Shown here one piece after another: positions 1 to 5,623 of a DNA stretch of 9,519 bases (within the stretch, counting starts at the first letter, position 1; each line of letters begins with the position of its first letter). The position numbers and the translations under genes are program-made. This stretch comes from Candidatus Micrarchaeota archaeon UBA95 (GTDB taxonomy: Archaea; Micrarchaeota; Micrarchaeia; Norongarragalinales; Norongarragalinaceae). Under the pieces are notes generated by a model. The model was not told the DNA's origin. It saw nothing but the letters and a program-made list of their open reading frames with translations, and made no database searches. Location: the NCBI GenBank assembly GCA_002499405.1, contig DALH01000008.1, positions 1-9,519 of the forward strand, in the 5' to 3' direction.

Positions 1-47
1 TTCAGTCGGGGGAGGAGGTCATTCCGAAACGCATTGCCGGCTTGTAA
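1..47 (+). CDS. Partial gene, C-terminal end only (unknown product)
   Basis: A reading frame enters from the left edge (first full codon at position 3) and ends at TAA 45-47, giving the tail QSGEEVIPKRIAGL. The codons used (GTC, ATT, CCG, CGC, GCC, GGC, TTG) match those of the well-supported genes here. A run of nine T at 101-109 follows 54 bases later, as expected at an archaeal transcript end. The piece is too short to identify. The opposite strand also has an open frame here, starting at ATG 71, but its codons (GGA, TTA, CAA, CGG, CGA) fit the window less well. Confidence 0.4.
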   Translation, partial: QSGEEVIPKRIAGL

Positions 48-100
48 AGTGAGTCCCTGAAACGCGTCCATTGATCCATATCCTTACCATTAAACTACTG

Positions 101-109
101 TTTTTTTTT
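101..109 (+). terminator. Oligo-T tract, probable archaeal terminator
   Basis: Nine consecutive T on the + strand directly abut the 3' end of the convergent reductase gene. Archaeal RNA polymerase commonly stops at such T tracts without a hairpin. It would end the transcript of the partial + gene at the left edge. No stem precedes it. Confidence 0.4.
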
Positions 110-1097
110 ACTTAAAAAAACGTTTGTTGCGCAGGATTTCATCCATGTCACCGAACGCCGACAGGATGAAACCCGCGCCCAAAACCCCTCCTGCGCCCAC
201 CAACAGGTCCAGGCCGGCGTTGGACTGCTTGTCCAGGAAGCGCCTGATTTTTTCGTGTTCGGAGAGTGCGGCGCACTCGCGCCGCCAAGCCGCCTCGTAA
301 TCGTTTCTCCCGACGAGGCGCGCGCACCTCGCCCCAAAAACGAGGCCGCCTCCAGTCGTGGCCTTGACCTGCCCCGCCGCGTCCCCCACCAGCCAGACCC
401 CGCGTTTACGGGTTTTTGGCCGGCGCGCACGCGGAATCAACGCGTGAAACTCGCGTTTCGCCTTGCCGGCTCCCGCCTTTTTCAGGAAACGCGCCTTTGA
501 TTCGCGTACTTTGGAGAAATCCGTTGAACCGAATCCCACGCGCGCGGTTTTACCGTCAACGGGCACGACCCAGCCGAAGAAGTCGGGAAAGAGTTCGGCG
601 TCCAGGAGCACGTGCACGCACCCGTCGTTTTCAAGGGCGCACTCGCGCTCAAAACATGAAACGAATTTTTTTATTGGCGGGAATCCGGCGAGTCGCGCCA
701 CCGTGGAAAGAGCGCCGTCCGCCCCCACGATTTTGCCTGGGGGCAGGCGCTTGACGCGCTTGTTGAAAACGAATTGCGCTCCTTCGGCTTCGGCTTCGCG
801 AAAGCATTCCTTGTCGAACGCCTGCCTGTCAATTACCTTGGCAACGTTTTTCCTGCGCACGCGGAACGAGCAGTTGGGCGAGTGAATCACGGCTTCGCTT
901 ATCGTGTTCAACACGCAGTCCCCGAAGTCAACCCCCGTTTGCTTCAAGCCGCGCGTTGAAACTATTCCAGTGCACTTCCCGGCCTTTCCGGGAAACGGGT
1001 CCTCCTCCAAAACGCGCACCTTGAAGCCGCGGCGCGCCAGGTGTTTTGCGGCGAGGCACCCGATTGCGCTGGCGCCGACCACGGCGTAGTCGTGCAT
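108..1097 (-). CDS. Geranylgeranyl reductase family FAD-dependent oxidoreductase
   Basis: A 329-residue flavoprotein of the geranylgeranyl reductase family, whose archaeal members hydrogenate the isoprenoid chains of (di)geranylgeranylglyceryl phospholipids to give saturated archaeol lipids. Visible motifs are the N-terminal dinucleotide-binding loop GASAIG (residues 8-13), a KCTG segment with a cysteine at residue 42 where the family has its conserved Cys/Gly stretch, GADGALS (125-131), FFGWVVP followed by GFG (173-179 and 188-190; the substrate-pocket signature), and WLVGDAAGQVKATTGGG (235-251), the second FAD contact. Two oddities: the third motif position is Ser10 where Gly is usual, and the protein is about 60 residues shorter than typical archaeal members (about 390), with a reduced C-terminal region. 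The start ATG at 1097 lies 20 bases after a TATA-like box, so the mRNA is probably leaderless. The family is secure; the exact substrate is inferred. Confidence 0.88.
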   Translation of the reverse strand: MHDYAVVGASAIGCLAAKHLARRGFKVRVLEEDPFPGKAGKCTGIVSTRGLKQTGVDFGDCVLNTISEAVIHSPNCSFRVRRKNVAKVIDRQAFDKECFREAEAEGAQFVFNKRVKRLPPGKIVGADGALSTVARLAGFPPIKKFVSCFERECALENDGCVHVLLDAELFPDFFGWVVPVDGKTARVGFGSTDFSKVRESKARFLKKAGAGKAKREFHALIPRARRPKTRKRGVWLVGDAAGQVKATTGGGLVFGARCARLVGRNDYEAAWRRECAALSEHEKIRRFLDKQSNAGLDLLVGAGGVLGAGFILSAFGDMDEILRNKRFFK

Positions 1098-1130
1098 AAG
1101 GTTTAATTGTTTGGGGGAATTAAACGGGTT
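1098..1130. promoter_or_regulatory. Mirror-symmetric divergent promoter with two facing TATA-like boxes
   Basis: The whole 33-base gap between two divergent ATGs holds a perfect inverted repeat: GTTTAATT (1101-1108), nine bases including GGGGG, then AATTAAAC (1118-1125). The left copy ends 23 bases before the + ATG at 1131, and the right copy ends 21 bases before the - ATG at 1097. Both distances match an archaeal TATA box serving a start at or next to the initiation codon. Each promoter therefore occupies the start region of the other. The assignment rests on spacing and base composition. Confidence 0.6.
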
Positions 1131-1376
1131 ATGATTCAGGCGGTAATCGGGTTCGCCTTGTTTTTTTTGACTGGTTACGCCGCGTCAATTGCTTTCTTCA
1201 AGGAGGCGGACGCGGCGCAGCGAATCGCTTATTCCCTGTTCCTCGCGTTGGCCGTGCCGGCTGCAGTGCTCGCCTTCCTCAACATTTTCCTGGGCGTGCC
1301 GTTCACGACGTTCAACGTTTACGTCGTGTTCGGGTTGCTCGCCGTTGCTTGTTTTGCTTGGTCTTGGCGGCGCTGA
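1131..1376 (+). CDS. Small three-helix membrane protein, DUF1616-like
   Basis: An 81-residue, very hydrophobic protein with predicted transmembrane segments at about residues 4-22, 32-52 and 62-78, a short charged loop (FKEADAAQR, 23-31) and an Arg-Arg C-terminus. The order of features (GYA, an acidic loop, then RIAYSLFLALAVP and GVP) resembles the membrane domain of archaeal DUF1616 proteins, judged by eye only. The frame is open back to TTG 1107, but ATG 1131 is preferred because it lies 23 bases past a TATA-like box, implying a leaderless mRNA. The last 65 bases are antisense to the end of the glycosyltransferase gene, and the T-rich stretch TTTTCTTCCTT (1377-1387) could end transcription. 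The function is unknown. Being beside a lipid reductase and a polyprenyl-phosphate glycosyltransferase, a role at the membrane is plausible but unproven. Confidence 0.65.
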   Translation: MIQAVIGFALFFLTGYAASIAFFKEADAAQRIAYSLFLALAVPAAVLAFLNIFLGVPFTTFNVYVVFGLLAVACFAWSWRR

Positions 1377-2025
1377 TTTTCTTCCTTAACGAGAACAATG
1401 ACGCCCACATCCTCAACGCGGTCTTAACGAGGCCCTCGGCTTGGGGCACGCCTCCCGCGACCTCCCGCCACTCAATCGGCAACTCCTTGATTGAAAGCCC
1501 GGCTTTTTTCGCGCGGTAAAGGATTTCAACATCCCACACGAAACCCGTTTCCACGCACTCATCCAAAAGCGGTTCAATGGTTTTCTTGTCGAACAACTTG
1601 AAGCCGCACTGCGTGTCGGAGACGTTCAACCCGAACAAGAGGCGCGCCAAAAAGTTGAACGTCTTGCCCGCGATTAAGCGGTGCAATTTGATGTTCGTCT
1701 TTGATTTTGCGTTGTAACGCGTTCCGACCACGACGTCCGCCTTTTCCCTGGTTATTTTTGGAATCTGCGAAGGCGGAGTGGCTGCGTCGGCGTCGTAGAG
1801 CAAAACGAAACGCGTTTTTGAGGCGCGAATGCCGTGCATTACGGCGCCGCCCTTGCCCTGCCTTTGCTTGAAGTGGATGACGCGCGCGCCTTTTCGCCGC
1901 GCGATTTTCGCGGTGGAGTCGGAGCCGTCGTCCACGACGACCACGCCGTAATTCTTTAACGCGTCCAGGGTTTTGCTTATGCGTTTTTCCTCGTTGTGGG
2001 TAGGAATTAAAACCGTGAACTTCAT
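1312..2025 (-). CDS. GT2 family glycosyltransferase, dolichyl-phosphate sugar synthase-like
   Basis: A 237-residue inverting GT-A glycosyltransferase. Members with this layout move a sugar from an NDP-sugar to dolichyl or polyprenyl phosphate at the inner membrane face, feeding N-glycosylation or other envelope glycans. Evidence: the N-terminal strand TVLIPTHNEE (4-13), VVDDGS (30-35) for nucleotide binding, the metal-binding DAD (78-80), GTRY (101-104), SDTQCGFKLF (136-145) and GFVWDVEIL (161-169), the last two typical of ALG5/DPM1-type enzymes. There is no transmembrane segment, so it is cytosolic or peripheral. After residue 213 the family core ends and a lysine/arginine-rich tail follows; this tail is encoded exactly where the gene runs antisense over the membrane-protein gene. 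The start is ATG 2025, with a TATA-like box centred about 26 bases upstream. The sugar and donor cannot be read from the sequence. Confidence 0.88.
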   Translation of the reverse strand: MKFTVLIPTHNEEKRISKTLDALKNYGVVVVDDGSDSTAKIARRKGARVIHFKQRQGKGGAVMHGIRASKTRFVLLYDADAATPPSQIPKITREKADVVVGTRYNAKSKTNIKLHRLIAGKTFNFLARLLFGLNVSDTQCGFKLFDKKTIEPLLDECVETGFVWDVEILYRAKKAGLSIKELPIEWREVAGGVPQAEGLVKTALRMWASLFSLRKKISAAKTKQNKQRRATRTRRKR

Positions 2026-2069
2026 GGTTTATTCAACGCTTTCAATTGTTTTAAGCGGATGTGTTTTGA
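2026..2069. promoter_or_regulatory. 44-base divergent promoter region
   Basis: This gap separates the start codons of the glycosyltransferase (-) and the nucleotidyltransferase (+). For the - gene, CTTAAAAC (read on -, 2048-2055) is centred about 26 bases before the ATG, so a leaderless mRNA is likely. For the + gene, GGTTTATTC (2026-2034) is a candidate box about 40 bases before ATG 2070, implying a leader of around 15 bases. An ATG at 2059 is out of frame with the gene. No strong Shine-Dalgarno sequence is seen for either gene. Confidence 0.45.
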
Positions 2070-3266
2070 ATGGTCAAGGCGATTCTTCTTGCCGGGGGTT
2101 ATGCAACGCGCCTGCAGCCGCTGTCCCTGCGCCTGCCCAAAGTGCTTTTGCCGGTTGCGGGCAAGCCGGTCATTGCGTACGCCCTTGAGTTGTTGCGCGA
2201 GGCGGGCGTGACCGACTTAATCGTCTCGTTGAACGAGCAGCAGAAGGTAATTCAGGAAACGCTTGGGGACGGCTCGGCTTACGGCGTGAAAATAGATTAT
2301 GTGTTTGAGGCGTCTTCCAACAACGAGGACAAGCTGGGCGCAATCGGGGCGATACTCAACTCGGTCCAGAAAGCAGGCGTTTGTGGGGACTCCCTGGTCT
2401 TGGGCACGGACAACTTCGTGCAGGGTCTTGACTTGAAGGCGTTCCGAAACCAGCACGAGTCGTCCAAGGCGGGCGCGTCAATTGCCTTGTTCCAATTGTC
2501 GAACAAGAGCGACGTGGAGCACTTCGGCGTAGCCAAACTTGAAGGAAAACGAATCACTGCTTTCCAGGAAAAGCCGCGCGTGGAGGAAGCGGTTTCAACT
2601 CTGGCATCCACCGCCGTCTACTACCTTTCAAAGCACGCGTTGTGCGACTTGTTGCCCGAATACGTTGCCGGGCAAAAGGCGGCGGGGGAGCGCGCGGACC
2701 GCCTCGGTGACTTCTGGAAGTGGTTGCTGGACAAGACGCGGGTTGAGGGCTTCGTGTTTCAAGGCGTCTGGGGCGACATCGGCACCCCGGCCACCTACCT
2801 GGACACGAACCGCCTCGCCATGAACTCCCTGGTTAAGGGCGAACTCGTGAACGCGCCCGGCACCTTCTCGCAGGGCGACGTCGTCTGCGGCAAGGGCGTA
2901 GTGATTGAGAGGGGCGCGGTAATCAAGGGCCCCGCCATACTGGAGGACGGCTGCGTCATAGGCGCCAACTCCGTGATAGGGCCTTACGCGCACTTGGAGA
3001 AGAAGGCGCGCGTTGGAAGCGACTGCGTTATCAGGGACTCCATCCTGTTCGAGGACTCGTCGGTGGGTGACTCCTGCCACTTGACTGGCTCGCTCATAGA
3101 CAAGGGTGCGACTGTTGGCGGGAATTCGCGCTTGGACTACAACTCCATCATCGGCGAGGAATGCGTGCTCGGCGAGCGCTCCCGCGTATTGGCGGACTCA
3201 CGAATTTGGCCGCGCCTCCGCTTGAGCAAGGAGAGCGTGCTGGAAGGAGCAGTCAGTTCAACTTAG
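2070..3266 (+). CDS. Sugar-phosphate nucleotidyltransferase with left-handed beta-helix domain
   Basis: A 398-residue enzyme that should join a nucleoside triphosphate and a sugar 1-phosphate to make an NDP-sugar. Residues 1-245 form the catalytic Rossmann-like domain: AILLAGGYATRLQPLS (4-19) and PKVLLPVAGKP (23-33) hold the triphosphate loop and the catalytic Lys, GTDN (112-115) holds the metal-binding Asp114, QEKP (166-169) is the conserved sugar-pocket motif, and GVWGDIGTP (232-240) closes the domain. In the first motif, Ala12 stands where many relatives have Gly. From about residue 255 to 395 runs a hexapeptide-repeat beta-helix, with repeats such as VVIERG, CVIGAN and ARVGSD. This layout is shared by mannose-1-phosphate guanylyltransferases, glucose-1-phosphate thymidylyltransferases and GlmU-like proteins; the sequence does not decide which. 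It is divergent from the GT2 enzyme, a plausible user of its product, and its stop overlaps the convergent lipoprotein gene by 9 bases. Confidence 0.9.
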   Translation: MVKAILLAGGYATRLQPLSLRLPKVLLPVAGKPVIAYALELLREAGVTDLIVSLNEQQKVIQETLGDGSAYGVKIDYVFEASSNNEDKLGAIGAILNSVQKAGVCGDSLVLGTDNFVQGLDLKAFRNQHESSKAGASIALFQLSNKSDVEHFGVAKLEGKRITAFQEKPRVEEAVSTLASTAVYYLSKHALCDLLPEYVAGQKAAGERADRLGDFWKWLLDKTRVEGFVFQGVWGDIGTPATYLDTNRLAMNSLVKGELVNAPGTFSQGDVVCGKGVVIERGAVIKGPAILEDGCVIGANSVIGPYAHLEKKARVGSDCVIRDSILFEDSSVGDSCHLTGSLIDKGATVGGNSRLDYNSIIGEECVLGERSRVLADSRIWPRLRLSKESVLEGAVSST

Positions 3267-3509
3267 CAAGTCGAGTTCGTCGTCGCTGACGTTGAATCCT
3301 TCCTCGCCAAGCCACTTGCTCAACTCGTCCTCCAACTCGCTTAATTCCTCGCCGCCGATTTCGTCCAAGTCGCCGAGTTCGCCTGCATCCAATGCGTCAA
3401 TGGTTGGAGTAACCTGCGTGGTGGGCGTTGGAGCCGCCTCGCTCGGGGCTTGTTGAACGCACCCGAAGAGAAACACAGCCAAAAACAACGCTATTGCGAA
3501 GCGTTTCAT
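3258..3509 (-). CDS. Small acidic lipoprotein
   Basis: An 83-residue protein with a lipoprotein signal: a basic start (MKR), a hydrophobic stretch (5-16) and the lipobox LFGC with the acceptor Cys17. A Pro/Thr-rich linker follows (APTPTTQVTPT, 26-36), then a strongly acidic region rich in Glu, Asp and Leu (39-83) that is probably helical. After processing only about 67 residues would remain outside the membrane. Its ATG overlaps the stop of the upstream secreted-protein gene as ATGA (3506-3509), so the two are very likely translated together and may act together. The stop lies inside the last codons of the convergent nucleotidyltransferase gene. No enzyme motif is visible, and the function is unknown. 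It could be an acidic partner or tether for the secreted protein. Confidence 0.75.
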   Translation of the reverse strand: MKRFAIALFLAVFLFGCVQQAPSEAAPTPTTQVTPTIDALDAGELGDLDEIGGEELSELEDELSKWLGEEGFNVSDDELDLLS

Positions 3510-4669
3510 CCGGTTTCAGCCTCGGTTACCACGCTGGGAACGCTGACCGCCTGCACGGCGAATGCGGGGGAGCCGTTGTTGATTATGCGTTGGGAAATGG
3601 CTTTGGCTTGCGCCACGGCGTTGCTGACGCGTTTCGCATTCATCCATTTGTTGCTCAAAGTGTTTTCCGCGCCGATGGCGGCAGCGTTCTCCTTTGTGTA
3701 GTTAATTGCCTGGTTCAAGGCAGTGACGTCAAAACCTTTTTCCTGGAGGCGGTCGCGCACGCGTTCAAGGGTTTGAACCGCGTTTTCGGCGCGCACCGCC
3801 AACTCGTTCACCTTCTCCGCCAGCAGGTGTTTGGCTGCTTCGCGCCTGAATTCCTTCCAAGCGGAGTTGAGCTCGTTCAAGGTTTCCCGCCTCTCGGCAG
3901 TGGTTGAGGCGTTCAAGAACTCTTCATAGCCCTGCGTGAGAATTTCGCGGATTTCGTTACACAACTCGGCCGGCACGCCGCGCGCTTCAACGTCGTCCAC
4001 AACGTCCAAGTGTTTTTGCAAGCTGTAACGCAGCCAGTTGAGCCATCGCTCCTTCAAGTCAAGCAAACACGACTCCTTGTCTTCTTGCGCGTTGCACGAC
4101 CTGACCAACACGCCAACGTTGCTAATGTTCAGGCGTTCCTTTAAACAGGTGGCATTGGAACAGTTCATGACCGCCTTGTATCCTGCCGCGTTCTTGACGC
4201 ACGCGCCGTTGGCGGATTTGATGCAGGGCACGGCAAGCGCGCGGGCAGCGGCCGTTATTTTTTTTACTTCGGCGGGGTTCGTGATCGCGGTTGCTTGTTG
4301 AATCGCGGTCCCGGCGGGAAATGAAACGTCCACCGTTGCAACGGCTTCCCCGGATTCAACCCGTATGTCCAATAAGGTGAGGTTTCCTCCGTTGCCAAAG
4401 GAAAACGATTCCCCTTCGTTTAAAGAGTAGTCCGCGTACTCGTCTCCCTTGAAGTAGAGCGTGAATTCCCCTTGCAGGCGGGTTTCCTGTCCGTATCCGT
4501 GACCGGTTCCGCCAAAGAACTCTATTGCGTAGTCGCCGGCCTTCACGCGGTCGCCGGCCTTCAGCACGTATTGCCCGTCTCCCTCCAAATTCGTCGCCGC
4601 AACGAATGCCACGGGCAACGCGGCCAACAATATCGCAGCCAAGCCGAAATACTTTATGATTCGGTCCAT
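3506..4669 (-). CDS. Secreted or membrane-anchored envelope protein, Cys-rich with helical C-terminal half
   Basis: A 387-residue exported protein of unrecognised family. Residues 5-26 form a signal peptide or N-terminal anchor (IIKYFGLAAILLAALPVAFVAA). Residues about 30-120 are beta-rich with many Gly and aromatic residues and vaguely resemble an S-layer or Ig-like domain. The middle contains seven cysteines (149, 157, 170, 175, 192, 201, 237), suggesting disulfides outside the cell. Residues about 200-365 are helical and probably coiled. Sequons N-x-S/T occur at Asn97, 169, 173, 181, 253, 323 and 365, so it could be N-glycosylated. The frame is open back to GTG 4690, but ATG 4669 is preferred: GGAGG (4678-4682) sits 8 bases before it and the signal peptide then begins properly. 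A TATA box at 4761-4772 implies a leader of about 70 bases. The lipoprotein gene follows, coupled through ATGA. Confidence 0.75.
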   Translation of the reverse strand: MDRIIKYFGLAAILLAALPVAFVAATNLEGDGQYVLKAGDRVKAGDYAIEFFGGTGHGYGQETRLQGEFTLYFKGDEYADYSLNEGESFSFGNGGNLTLLDIRVESGEAVATVDVSFPAGTAIQQATAITNPAEVKKITAAARALAVPCIKSANGACVKNAAGYKAVMNCSNATCLKERLNISNVGVLVRSCNAQEDKESCLLDLKERWLNWLRYSLQKHLDVVDDVEARGVPAELCNEIREILTQGYEEFLNASTTAERRETLNELNSAWKEFRREAAKHLLAEKVNELAVRAENAVQTLERVRDRLQEKGFDVTALNQAINYTKENAAAIGAENTLSNKWMNAKRVSNAVAQAKAISQRIINNGSPAFAVQAVSVPSVVTEAETG

Positions 4670-4677
4670 TCCTTTTG

Positions 4678-4682
4678 CCTCC
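4678..4682 (-). promoter_or_regulatory. Ribosome binding site deciding the start of the envelope protein
   Basis: GGAGG read on the - strand, 8 bases before ATG 4669. It is the clearest Shine-Dalgarno sequence in the window. The alternative GTG at 4690 lies upstream of it and would make it internal, so it argues for the ATG. Confidence 0.55.
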
Positions 4683-4760
4683 GCCACCACCAGCCTCAGC
4701 GAACGCGGCTGTTTGCCCGCGCCGCCCCCGGCTTTTTGTGACGCAATTCTTTCGCAAAAG

Positions 4761-4772
4761 TTTATTTAAAAA
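4761..4772 (-). promoter_or_regulatory. TATA box for the envelope operon
   Basis: On the - strand this reads TTTTTAAATAAA. It lies 92 bases before the ATG at 4669, so transcription would start near 4737 and give a leader of about 70 bases. The GC-rich part of that leader (about 4707-4735) can form a short stem around CGCGGGC and GCCGCG. It is the longest leader suggested in the window; most other genes look leaderless. Confidence 0.5.
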
Positions 4773-4794
4773 AACTCTTTCGTGTTTTCCAACG

Positions 4795-4843
4795 CGCAAA
4801 GGTTCAAGGCGCCTCCTTTTCGCAAACAAAGCTTCAAGCGCCC
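4795..4843. repeat. Imperfect direct repeat between two divergent promoters, possible operator
   Basis: Two related elements lie head to tail: CGCAAAGGTTCAAGGCGCC (4795-4813) and a longer copy at 4821-4843 with the same blocks CGCAAA, TTCAAG and GCGCC. The TTCAAG blocks begin 30 bases apart, about three helical turns. A further CGCAAA is at 4753-4758. The repeat sits between the TATA box of the envelope operon and that of the membrane regulator gene, where an operator would act on both. Binding by the neighbouring regulator is inference. Confidence 0.4.
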
Positions 4844-4853
4844 CAATTGAGCG

Positions 4854-4862
4854 TTTTTTTAA
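4854..4862 (+). promoter_or_regulatory. TATA-like box for the membrane regulator gene
   Basis: The stretch TTTTTTTAA is centred about 28 bases before ATG 4886, the distance expected for a transcript beginning at or just before the start codon. No Shine-Dalgarno sequence lies at a suitable distance, which agrees with a leaderless mRNA. Confidence 0.4.
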
Positions 4863-4885
4863 GGTGGTTCTGCGTAATCGTTTTC

Positions 4886-5623
4886 ATGCGCCTCGCGTTC
4901 GCGTTCTTGTTTTCCGCCTTGGTTTCAGCCGCCGTGATTCACGGCACGGTTTACGATTCCTCGCTGGAGGCATTGGATAAGGCGGTCGTGAGCGTGAACT
5001 CAACTCCCGAACAACGCCTTGTTGCCGTCAATGGCTCTTACTCTTTTGAGTTGGCGCCCGGCTATTACGGGGTGACCGCGTCCTACTTGTTTAACGGCTC
5101 CGCCTACTCCTCAAGCCACGCGGTGCGCATAAGCGGTGAAGGCGATTACTCCGTTGACCTCATAATATTCTCTTTTTCCCTGCCCGAATTTGATACTTCT
5201 TTTGAGGAGGGGCTGCTTGGAGCGGACTCGTTGGACGACGATTACCCCTCAACGCCTGCCACTCCAGACGATTACCTCCCAGTTTTCCTGGGCGTTGCCT
5301 TCGTTGTTGGAGCGGCCCTCGCAATTTATTACTCGCGCAAGCCGCGTCCCCCTAAAACCGCGAAAAAGGCGAAACCCGCAGGGCAAGGGAAAACAAGGCA
5401 GGCCTTCGTAAAACCGAAAGGGTTTTACCCCTCCAAGTCGCAGCGTCAAATCCTGGACGCACTCAAGAACTCGGAGGGCTTCACGACCCAGAAAAAACTG
5501 CGCAAGGATTTAAGTCATTTGTCCGAGGCGCGCGTGAGCATGGACCTCACCGAACTGGAGGAGCACGGATTCGTCAAGAGGTTCAGGCGCGGGCGGGGAA
5601 ACAAGGTTAAGCTGCTTTCTTAA
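4886..5623 (+). CDS. Membrane-anchored winged-helix transcriptional regulator with extracytoplasmic beta domain
   Basis: A 245-residue one-component sensor-regulator candidate. Order of parts: signal peptide (1-16, MRLAFAFLFSALVSAA); a beta-sandwich resembling carboxypeptidase-regulatory or CNA-B-like domains (about 18-95, with HGTVYDSS, NGSYSFELAPGYYGV); an acidic Pro/Thr linker (100-130); one transmembrane helix (131-149, LPVFLGVAFVVGAALAIYY); a basic Lys/Pro/Arg-rich cytosolic linker (150-180); and a winged helix-turn-helix (183-245) starting SQRQILDALKNSEGFTTQKK and ending in a basic wing RRGRGNK. The layout matches archaeal predicted membrane-associated transcriptional regulators (COG2512-like). 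The frame is open back to TTG 4847, but ATG 4886 gives a clean signal peptide and the right distance to a TATA-like box. It is divergent from an envelope protein/lipoprotein operon, its likeliest target, and may also regulate itself. Its last 17 bases overlap the convergent gene. Confidence 0.82.
   Translation: MRLAFAFLFSALVSAAVIHGTVYDSSLEALDKAVVSVNSTPEQRLVAVNGSYSFELAPGYYGVTASYLFNGSAYSSSHAVRISGEGDYSVDLIIFSFSLPEFDTSFEEGLLGADSLDDDYPSTPATPDDYLPVFLGVAFVVGAALAIYYSRKPRPPKTAKKAKPAGQGKTRQAFVKPKGFYPSKSQRQILDALKNSEGFTTQKKLRKDLSHLSEARVSMDLTELEEHGFVKRFRRGRGNKVKLLS

Noticed and set aside
1..71. An open frame on the - strand from ATG 71 to the left edge (MDAFQGLTLQAGNAF...)
   Set aside because: The codon choice is unlike the neighbours, and the + strand frame ending at 47, followed by a T9 tract, fits better. 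It cannot be excluded from 71 bases.
1107..1130. TTG start for the small membrane protein at 1107
   Set aside because: It would place the start inside the shared promoter element. ATG 1131 is at the right distance from the TATA-like box.
2628..3080. A 150-codon open frame on the - strand
   Set aside because: It is antisense to the beta-helix part of the nucleotidyltransferase, whose repeats are clear in the + frame.
4356..4829. A 157-codon open frame on the - strand
   Set aside because: It overlaps the envelope protein start in another frame and crosses its TATA box and leader. The Arg/Gly-rich translation shows no protein-like pattern.
4847..4885. TTG start for the membrane regulator at 4847
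   Set aside because: It adds 13 residues before a complete signal peptide and would overlap the TATA-like box at 4854-4862.
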